Shown here: positions 51,501 to 59,600 of the stretch, piece after piece
Layout: the number at the start of each line of letters is the position of its first letter
How positions within the stretch are numbered: the stretch's first letter is position 1
NCBI GenBank assembly: GCA_949130485.1
Contig: OX422184.1
Coordinates: forward strand, 22,095,506-22,159,505
Direction: 5' to 3'
Source: Agelas oroides
Taxonomy: Eukaryota > Porifera > Demospongiae > Agelasida > Agelasidae
Length of the DNA stretch: 64,000 nt
Made by a program: the position numbers and the translations under genes
The notes under the pieces: generated by a model
The model's database searches: none
Told to the model about the DNA's origin: nothing
The model's input: only the letters and a program-made list of their open reading frames with translations

Positions 51501-52827
51501 ACTTTTACTTTAATTTTCACCAATTTTGTCGCAATATTTCCATAGAATTGTTACTGTTATGCCCATTTGGCATGTGTTTCCCTACCCCAGTATGGCTGAA
51601 AGTGCCAGGTTGGTGGTGTTGATAGCATTCTGCTCTCAGGGAGACAATGTGCCGGATGCAACTGGCTTGGTATCATACCTGGATGAGTGTTTAAAACTGA
51701 AACCCCAGAGTGGGAAGGTATGTTGTACGTTATTGCTGTCACTGGCATGGAGGGAGGGGCTCTTCAATACAGTAGGTTGTTGCATCGTACTGTATAGTCC
51801 ATACCAATCACAGTACAGTGTTTGGTCCACTGAAAGCTGATAGCCCGAATGACAAAGCTGTGAATACAAGATCAAAATTATGGCTATGAAGGTGCCTTGT
51901 ACCAAGTTATTACTCTCACTGACCACACCACCACAAAATCTACCATGCAGGAAGCTGTTTTGTAAGACTGTACACTGTAAACAGCCAGTGAATGATCTAT
52001 TCTGTTCAATGTGAGCTGACAACCCCATGTACTTGTAGTGAGACCAGGATGAATCTACAGTAGCCGCAAGCTATCAGGAAGAACAGGAACAGATGACTCT
52101 TTATGTTATAGACATTTCATCTCAGTGCTTACCTTATGTACATTCATGCATGATTGTACTAGATTTCTTCCATCTTTGAGGAAATGGGTGTGACTATGTA
52201 GCTTGATAGGTGTTCAGTCATCAAAAACTTGGTGCAATATCTAATCCAAGCGAGCTCTGTGCAGTGTGGTTCTTAATGAAGCAGAATGCTATGTGTGGCA
52301 GTCCCGAATAGAAATCAAATAATTATTATTCCGTCGCGTATTCCGAGCACATCACTGAGTTTGACGCACTATAGCGCTGAACTTCCACTAAGGGCAGGGC
52401 TCATACGCGACGTGTAAATGCATGAATTATCTGATACATCTATGAAGCGCGTATGAGCCCCACCCGTAGCGGAAGTTCAGCGCTATAGCGCGTCAAACTC
52501 AGTGATGTGCTCGGAATATGCAACGGAATAATATTCGATTTCTATTCGGGACTGCCACATGTGATAAATGCCTTGTTTTGTGTACTTTGTTATGTAATCT
52601 TCCATTGCATCGTCCTCTTGATTACATAAAGTACCAGCACCAACCTCTCATTGTTTCATTCCAGGTCTCCGACACAGAAACATGCACTGGTAAGTATTGT
52701 ACTTATGCATCTCATACACATTATTAGCTCATACATATATTTAGCTTCTAACCATGCAGCCAGTTGGCAGTGTCCTGAGTCCTGGAGTTTGATGTATGGA
52801 GGACCTTCTCCTGAAAACCTCTTCTGA
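45420..52827 (+). CDS. PSMG2: Proteasome assembly chaperone 2 (PSMG2/PAC2)
   Basis: Eight exons join in frame to a stop: 45,420-45,588; 46,305-46,363; 47,845-47,963; 50,432-50,523; 50,925-51,036; 51,591-51,717; 52,665-52,689; 52,760-52,827. They give 256 residues against 264 in the human protein, which with a short missing first exon fits well. Diagnostic stretches are SVGNVGQLAVDLLI, VGYLHHPGLLPLVGNDAF, LLQWMRESGFSEVLLLTSSY, GSGLTKKLY, CSQGDNVPDATGLVSYLDE, and the C-terminal WQCPESWSLMYGGPSPENLF. In the family PAC2 pairs with PAC1 (PSMG1) and scaffolds assembly of the 20S proteasome alpha ring in the cytoplasm. The first exon, encoding roughly 20 residues before PSISVGNVGQ, was not found. 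I see no AATAAA shortly after the stop. Confidence 0.92.
45912..46096. repeat. 21-bp minisatellite, about 9 units
   Basis: The unit is GGACAGCATTGGGACAAGAC with one base between, decaying toward the 3' end. In one frame it reads as seven-residue repeats (GQHWDKT), but it has no splice context and lies in a PSMG2 intron, so I do not treat it as coding. Confidence 0.85.
46167..46245 (+). repeat. Partial duplicate of the PSMG2 exon 2 acceptor
   Basis: AAAATCAAAGGGCACTTTAC to TTCCTCAGCCCAGCATCTC copies 45,369-45,431, including the splice acceptor and first 12 coding bases, and then stops matching. It is a decoy acceptor within the next intron. Confidence 0.75.
46305..46363 (+). CDS. PSMG2: PSMG2 exon 3
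   Basis: Acceptor CTGAACAG. Read with the phase-1 G from exon 2 it gives VYYGAEKEIAMVQIRAPLAK, then donor GTTTGT. It matches the family's EVYxxPxKKLVxxQxRxPLxK segment. Confidence 0.9.
46374..46641. repeat. 67-bp tandem repeat, 4 units
   Basis: Units start at 46,374, 46,441, 46,508 and 46,575 and contain CATCATGCATGTAATATGAT and GTGGGCACTAACTAACAACA. Nearly identical units suggest recent expansion. Intron of PSMG2. Confidence 0.9.
47005..47630. repeat. 79-bp tandem repeat, about 8 units
   Basis: The unit begins TGTTAGTGAAAGTCGATACT and includes AATTTTACAATTCAGCCTAA and GGACACCCTTGGGACTAGAG. Starts are at 47,005, 47,084, 47,163 and so on. The CAGCCTAATGTGGACAC core resembles the segment after the 67-bp array (46,636-46,660), so the two arrays may share an origin. 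Confidence 0.9.
47845..47963 (+). CDS. PSMG2: PSMG2 exon 4
   Basis: Acceptor GTGTGTAG, then GFQQSFSTNLLQWMRESGFS, then EVLLLTSSYAHERRDVQIQ, donor GTAAGC, exit phase 2. It matches the family's LLxWxxxSGxxxVxxLSSxxxxxRxDxQ block. Confidence 0.92.
48750..48950. mobile_element. hAT-like MITE, TAGCCTCG family (decayed)
   Basis: TAACCTTGTTCCCAGGTCTT at the left and the complement of GTAGCCTGGTTCCCAGGCCC at the right. The inner arms include GGTTTTTGATTG-like symmetry. No clear target duplication. Confidence 0.6.
49357..49956. mobile_element. TA-flanked MITE, TACCGTATAG ends
   Basis: TACCGTATAG at the left and CTATACGGTA at the right, followed inward by copies of TTCGTGGGTGGAAA in both orientations. 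It lies in the PSMG2 intron before the 50,432 exon. The open frames inside (for example minus 49,491-49,823) look non-coding. Confidence 0.75.
50103..50374. mobile_element. hAT-like MITE with internally amplified arm
   Basis: Flanked by AGCATTTT (50,095-50,102 and 50,375-50,382). The left terminus GTAGCCTTGTTCCAAGG belongs to the TAGCCTCG family. The left arm is present as seven tandem 29-bp units and the right arm as one (AAAATCTGGGAGTGGCTTGG). An inner hairpin (ATCTTGCAGCCG and CGGCTGCAAGAT) sits at 50,310-50,344. Confidence 0.85.
50107..50309. repeat. 29-bp tandem repeat, 7 units
   Basis: Unit GCCTTGTTCCAAGGTCACTC followed by CCGGTTTTT. The outer units differ from the middle ones only in CAGATTTT against CGGTTTTT. 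All lie inside the MITE at 50,103-50,374. Confidence 0.95.
50432..50523 (+). CDS. PSMG2: PSMG2 exon 5
   Basis: Acceptor ACTCACAG. With the phase-2 GG it gives GRQYRFLLNSQSSNLYTHF, then TGTLNWTCLDPR, donor GTGAGT, exit phase 1. It corresponds to the FRYLLTP...LNW region of the family. Confidence 0.85.
50925..51036 (+). CDS. PSMG2: PSMG2 exon 6
   Basis: Acceptor CATACACAG, then GEPDVQSPPKDVVKD, then LFLPGSGLTKKLYLD, donor GTATGT, exit phase 2. The PGSGLTKKLY segment matches the family's PGGGITKTLY. Confidence 0.9.
51591..51717 (+). CDS. PSMG2: PSMG2 exon 7
   Basis: Acceptor CTACCCCAG, then (S)MAESARLVVLIAFCSQGDN, then VPDATGLVSYLDECLKLK, donor GTATGT, exit phase 0. The SxGDNxPDAxGLVxYL block is diagnostic of PAC2. 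Confidence 0.93.
52294..52559. repeat. Palindromic foldback element, family of 272-530
   Basis: The ends TGTGGCAGTCCCGAATAG and CTATTCGGGACTGCCACA are exact complements. The arms contain GCGCTGAACTTCC and GGAAGTTCAGCGC. Lies in the PSMG2 intron before the 25-nt exon. Confidence 0.8.
52665..52689 (+). CDS. PSMG2: PSMG2 exon 8, 25-nt microexon
   Basis: Acceptor CATTCCAG, sequence VSDTETCT plus one base, donor GTAAGT. The phases fit both neighbours exactly. It falls in the variable linker before the C-terminal motif, as in the human protein. Confidence 0.75.
52760..52827 (+). CDS. PSMG2: PSMG2 exon 9 with stop
   Basis: Acceptor CATGCAG, then ASWQCPESWSLMYGGPSPENLF and TGA. It matches the family's C-terminal W.(I/C)P.SWR.L(F/Y)G...P..LF motif. 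Confidence 0.9.
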
Positions 52828-53438
52828 CAACCCTTCAGCTACTAGTATAATTATACTCTGGCTTGCCCCATTGTAGACCAACATAGCATAATAATTATAG
52901 CAGATTTACCAAGTACTCATGTCACCTAGCATTCCTGTGGTCTCCAGAACATCCATATTGAATTGTTTTATTCATTGTGATGTTCATCGACTTTGTGTAG
53001 GCTAGCTGCACCTTTATGCCAGATAATGTGTGCATCCGACCAATCAGGTAGGATATAAAACAGTTATAGCACGGTAGCCATGGAATATGACAAGGGGAAA
53101 AATAATTGCCAGGGGGATGGAAATATCATGCCGGAGCTATATAGGTATAGGGTATTATGTAGAATTACCAATCCAGTGTCACTTCTTGAACATTAACTTT
53201 CTTGCAGGCATCACCTGCTTTTGTATTATTGTGATAACATTTAACTGAACTAAAATTATTAATATTCTTACACAAAGAATGTGCGACTGCAATAGCAAAG
53301 CTTACAATTAACCAAAGCAGTGATACGTATACTATGTACACAACAACGCCTTTCCAAAACAATGTCATAATTCAAACAAACAAAAGCTACTGAATTTCAA
53401 ACCTTTGACTACTCTAATTTCCTATCACAAGCAAAGGG
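52828..53438. other. Convergent intergenic spacer
   Basis: 611 bases between the stops of PSMG2 (+) and the ankyrin gene (-). TTTATT at 52,967-52,972 is an AATAAA on the minus strand, 467 bases past the ankyrin stop, and could be its poly(A) signal. I saw no AATAAA on the + strand here. Confidence 0.5.
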
Positions 53439-53627
53439 CTAAGCTATTTCAGAGCTAAGTTATTTATCTGATCTGATATGCATTGTTTTGGGTCCTTCAC
53501 GTGCAGAGTGTGAGATGTTTCCAGCCATCTCCCTCTTCATTGCGCGTGTCTTCAGAATGTTCCTTTCAACTCTACTGAACATGGTCTGTAGAAACTTGCG
53601 TGCAGACAACACCAGTTCCTTCAGTTC
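53439..53627 (-). CDS. Ankyrin gene last exon: basic tail
   Basis: Minus-strand acceptor CACATTAG, 62 codons, TAG at 53,441-53,439. No repeat motif; rich in Lys, Arg and Leu. A GTGAAG at 53,501 could be a donor, but simple read-through to the stop is preferred. Confidence 0.7.
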
Positions 53628-56600
53628 CTAATGTGGAAATGTAGCCCAATCCATCATACACAATTACAGTATGCAGAGGCAAGTGGGTGTCTTTTTGTGA
53701 ATGATATGCATTGCATACTGATATAGTGTCAGCTACTTTCAGTAGCATTGTTCAATGAGGCTATTGGCTAGACTCTCAGTCAGTATATAGGCAGATTCAC
53801 TTATGTACACCCATTCAAATACGAGAGCACTTCAATTGTTTTCTGCACAAAAATAGTCCCAGCTACGGTATGCACAATAATCAGCTAGAGAACCACATTA
53901 CAATATCACAAACTTCATAAGTCTTAAAGTATTTAAAGTTTAGTTTTTGTGAATAATGGTCTGTAGTGAAAGTTGTTGTCTGTGAAACTATAACTCATAC
54001 GTAATACTTAGCTATCACACCAAATTTTATTCACACTTAGCTATCATACCAAATTTTATTCACACAGCTATCATACCAAATTTTAATCACACTTAGCTAT
54101 CATACCAGCACCTGCAGAAAATTAATGCTGTACATATTCAAAGGTAAATTTCCTTTTGCTGCAACTGACTAAGCTAGTTGTTGCCACTTACAGTGGTGGT
54201 TTTATGCTGCTCATGTTGTCTGCCCATGTGTGACTGAAGTTCTTGACAAACACTCTCATGGCTAAAGGTCTTTGCAACATCCAGAGCAGTGACATCATTC
54301 TATGTGGAGGAAGGGGCATTAATTGAGAAGCTGTAATAGTTTGACTAAGTATAAATGAGAACCCACTTCCCATATTTTGAATGAATTAAGTTCAGCACTA
54401 TACTAACATAAATAATGTGATCATGACATGATGCTGATACAATGAAAGTACTGAGAATGCTTATTAGCATACTGTAAGCATGACACAACTACAAGGTTAG
54501 TACGTATGACAGGTGCCATTATACTGACACCTAAACTACACTACTATACTAGCCTTTGAAAAAGAATAATTAAGTGTGAACAAGTGGTTACAGGCTGTTA
54601 CATCAACCAGAAAGCATAAGTAAGGGTGTCTTATCAAAGGTTACAGTATAGATAAGTATTTAGAGGAGCACGCTTGCTTTGAAGTCACAAGTTCAGAAGA
54701 GTCACAACTTTGTGACAGTAAATGCTGTAAGTAATTCATACTAAGCTGATACTCGCTAAAAGTAGTAGCATACCTTGTCCTTCAGCTCCACAGTAGCTCC
54801 ACCCGTGATCAAAAGCCTGGTAAGATCCAAGTCTCCATCTTTGGCAGCAAAGAACAGAGCAGTCCAACCTGTGGACTAAAGATATTCAGAGAAGAAGGTT
54901 GAGGAGTGCTAAAATAGTAGTAACATAATCAATTTATGCATACAAGTAGCTTGCTACTCACAAACTGTAGTTTAACATTTGGAACGTGGAATTCACTGTT
55001 TATCAATGTGGAACTATAGATAGCTATCAATCTAAGGTCAAAGTGATGCATAGCAAGCCTTGCCATGTCCAGATTTGCATAGATGGTGTGTGGCTAGGTT
55101 ATCTAAGTAGCTAATGACAGCTACGTATAGAAGCAATTTGTACTGTAACTACCATATACAGTGGAACCCCGCTTAACGGACACCCCTCAACAGCGGACAC
55201 CCACGATATACTTGAACGGACAATTCTGAAAGTCCCGACTGTCCTTCCATTCACTCCAATACTTAAGAAGCCCCTGAATAGCGGACATCCCGCTACTCCG
55301 TATAATGGACACTTTTCGCGGTCCCAATTGTACGCAAACAATACTCAACGACTCCGATTTAGCGGACACTCGTCGACCTTTTCAGCAAGATTGTGCATCA
55401 TCGCTGCTGCAGTTAACAACTTGACATTACATTAGTGCTGTTATTCGTAGTACTAGCCTCTGCTAGCCTTCCCTGCCAGTGTACAGCAAAGAGAAGCTCT
55501 GAAACTGCAGCCACGTTGTGCTCAACAGCCCGATTACGCGGTACCACGCCTACTGGAAATATACCGGAAGTCCCTGAGTTAGGGACACCTCGCTATAAGG
55601 GACAAAATGTTGGTTCCCAATGGTGTCCGTTATAGAGAGGTTCCACTGTATGTTGAAAATCACAGCAGTTAAATTTTCATGTATTTCACAAGTTTGTTTG
55701 TACTCACAAAATTAAAAGCTGCAAAATTAAGTATTACGCATGATACTAACCACAAGCAAGTTTGCGGGCTGAAGTAAAAGAGAATGACACAAACTAGACT
55801 GATTAATATATATACCTGTTCCTGAATATTAACATCAGTGTTTGCATGATCCACCAGTTCCCAGACAATCTCAGTGTGGCCCTGCTTGATAGCAAGGATT
55901 AGAGCAGTCAGACCCTCCTAAGGTTTGGAAAGCATGGAGTCAGATGTCACTCAATTGCATACTCTTATCAGTCTATCTGGAGTATGATGGGCAGTAAGTG
56001 CTACCATCATGATCGTTCTACATCAGCAATCTAAGTTAGTTATGAATGGTAGTTTCTGTGCCCAGAAATCTTGAAATTGAGTATGGTTATTATTGTGGTG
56101 CCATCACATGTTACTGGACGTATGTGTCATCAAAATGTTGTTTGGAAGATTTGTCCCAGATTGCATCAGAAGCAATCTGAGAGGATCTAAATTCAAAATT
56201 GTCCTGGGGGGACATGCCCCAGACCCCCCTAGTAGGCACGCATGCTTACGCGTGCGTGAGCATGCTTTCGAACGCTACCATCCTGTTCCCCCCCCCAACT
56301 CAAAAATCCTGTATGAAACCCTGACTATCTAAGAATATTGCATGCATCAAGTGTACACGTTAAATTTACCACCATTAAAATATTTCCACCCCTACATGGT
56401 ATAATTATACTACACTCATCCAGAAGAGTTTATCCAATGCTGACACAAGTACAGTATACATTATTAAACATACTTGGTCCTGAATGTTGGGATTTGCTCC
56501 TTTTGCCACCAGCTCTTTCACTATGCTAAGGTGTCCATTCCAGCTGGCCAGGGCTAGAGCTGTCCTCCCATCCTACAGTTGGAAGAGATCAATGGTGCCT

Positions 56601-59600
56601 TTTTTTATCAAGCCTTAGCAATCATCATTGGGTTGGACTAAACAAGCATTATACTACAATCTCCCCAAAATGGGCCCACCATCGAAAATAACCCCACCGG
56701 CCCCCCTTTCTTGAATGAAGTTATCGCAAAGGGTGCTTTTCCCTCGAAAGTATGCCCACTACTAGCACATGTGGTTATGTTCAAACGAAGGAACATTACT
56801 GTGAAGAGGTAAGAATAACGAATGAAGGCAGGCACCATTTGCTGCTTCGACAAGCAGGTGCATGACTAAGAGAGGCATTGCACAATCACAGCATGTGTAC
56901 ATCTACATGGGTTAGACTAATTGTGTATGGGGTGGGAGTGTTTTTGAGTAATCTTGAAAACACGCCCACCCCTCTCTTTGATGAGCCAGTAAACTTCACC
57001 ACCCATGGGCGTATTTTCAAGAGATTACGGTACAAAAAAAAAGCAACTGAAATTGTGTAATGAGATTACCTGCATGGGGCAGTGTTTATAGCCTAATAGT
57101 TATAAAGCATAGATGATTTTATGACAACACCATCATGGTTAGTTTTATGCCCAATATCAAACTAAGCAGGCTATTATCCTCTTGTTCCTCAAGATTTCAC
57201 ACTGATCCCACCATAGGTTACAATATCCCACCATAGGTTGCTAACTGTTTCCATAAGTATACTTCTACCACAGCTCACTGCTTAGAAGACCACATTGCTT
57301 CCAGAAAAGTGAACAAGAACAAGTGGAAAGCATTGAGATTACTAAGGACCTTCTTTCAGAACTGCTGGAGAGATGCACACTATAGTAACTCCACGAAGTG
57401 TATGACAAGAGGACACTTGGTACTGTTCATATTCCATACTAGGATGGTTCATCAAATTTTAATTTCCATGCTGTAAACGATTGGAGGCAGAGAGAGCTAT
57501 GTAAACCTAGTAATTAAATTGTGTTTCAACACAAGTAACAAGAGATAGATAGATAGGTAGAGATATATATGGATATAGCCTGGTTCCCAGCGCCGAGGGG
57601 AGAGGGAAAAAGAGCACTTGGTGTCTACTGTTCGCGCATGTGTCAAGTTCCTGTGGTAACCTGCATACTACTCCGCTACACTAAAATCACGACAAATTTT
57701 TGTTTACCTGCTGAAAGGCCACACTGCAGGGCTATGTTCCTTGTGAGACACATTCAGAAGGATTTGAAGTCAGAAAATGTATCGCTTTGATGGTTAACGG
57801 TCTGCATCATTTTGTTTGAGGCGATCGGTGAAATTCAAAGGACGTTATTGCATGTAGTAGCATTTAGCTGGAATGGACAAACGCGTGGATGATTCTTGCA
57901 ACCAAAGAGCTGAGTGCTTTAATTGCTCCCTTGTCATCGTAGCTTGGTCGGTGGTATGCATCTTCCACACGGTAAAAATCGGCTGCCTCACAGAATTTAG
58001 TGGAATGGAATATGAATATGCCCGTTAGTGATACGGTTATCCAAGGAGACACCAGGTGCTCCTTTTCTCCCTCCCCTTGGTGCCGGGAAACAGGCTAATA
58101 TGGGTTGCAAACAAGACTCCATCAAATCAGTTTCAATCCCCAGATTAATACATTTGCTACACAGCTCTCTCTTGAGACTGTAACTTCTATATGCACTACT
58201 GTAAAATCGGGATAAACATCCCATGAATATAGGCACCCATTATGATTTCAGCAACCACATCGCGTTTAAAAGCACCCACACAAAAATAGGCACCCCACAT
58301 GAAAAGGCACCTGTTCCATGTAAATGGAAGTGAATTTGTTGATTGGGCTTTTTCGAACATAGTGGCTATAATGTTCACCAGTGTCTATCTGCGATTGCAA
58401 GCAAGCTATCGATACGGGATACAAGCCAAAATCTAGGCAAGGCCTCTTGATAAAACATATCCAGGAATTAGCGAAAACCTCTCACGGATTCGTTGGTTCC
58501 AAGCACTTTACCTTGGCTTTATGTTGGTGGGCGGGGGTTTGGCAACGATCGATTGATTTGCCGACTGTATCTCTGCTTCTAGAACAGCTACATAAACATT
58601 GGACAGAAATTAGCAGGAAACGACCCTCTAGGCCTAAAAATAGCTAATTCGTTCCCACACAACTGCACGCTATCAGAAAATTACATGCGTTTATTAGCAC
58701 CCCATGAAATAAAGCACCCCTCGAAAATAAGTACCCATTCTGGCTGCTAATTTCGAAAATAGGCACCGGTGCTTAATATCCTGATTTTACGGTATTTGGG
58801 ATCTTATGTTGAAATTTTGGTTGCTAAGCAGCAGACCCCCAAAATATTGACATGTTTCACACAGAGTACATATGGCATACATTATCTTGTATGTCTGTAA
58901 GAGCACCAGCTGCCAGTAGTTCCTTCACCACCTGAATTTTACCATGGTAGCTGGCAATTGTCAAGGCAGTATCCTGATCCTGTGGAAGAGACGACACCAC
59001 ATAAGTAGCCACATGCACTAGAGAAGACACATTCACTATAGACTAAACTTTGTAAACTTGTGTTAGTGAAAGACAGACCTTTGTACACTGATCGCCAATT
59101 CATTAGGCAAAATCTGCAAGTAATTGTGCTGACACATGCACAGTAAACTTATTGTGGGAGCTAAATAAACATGTATAATAGTTTCATTCTTTGTTGAGGA
59201 TGGTCCTGTGTATTTGTTTTGGAAATTGAATAGAGCCGTACCAGCACTTGCATTGTAGACAGTATTGACATGTTTGTTCGACCATCACCAATAATGGTCC
59301 ATCAAAAGTAGTTTTACTTTAAGTTAACCCTTCAGTCCCAAGATTGTGCATGTACGGGGAGACCTCTGAAATTAAGTATTGAAAACTGATGCCATCTTTT
59401 AGACAACGAAGTTGGAGGCAGTGTTGTTTTAGTTAACTAAAACCAAAACTAAAATGCATTTTAGTAAGGCATAAAACCTTTTAGTAATTTAAACTAAAGC
59501 TAAAATTGATGCTGCCTTAGTCCATTAATTAAAAACTACAACTAAACTAACATGAAATCACCCCAAAACAGTAGTTAACTACAACTAAAAGTACCGATAC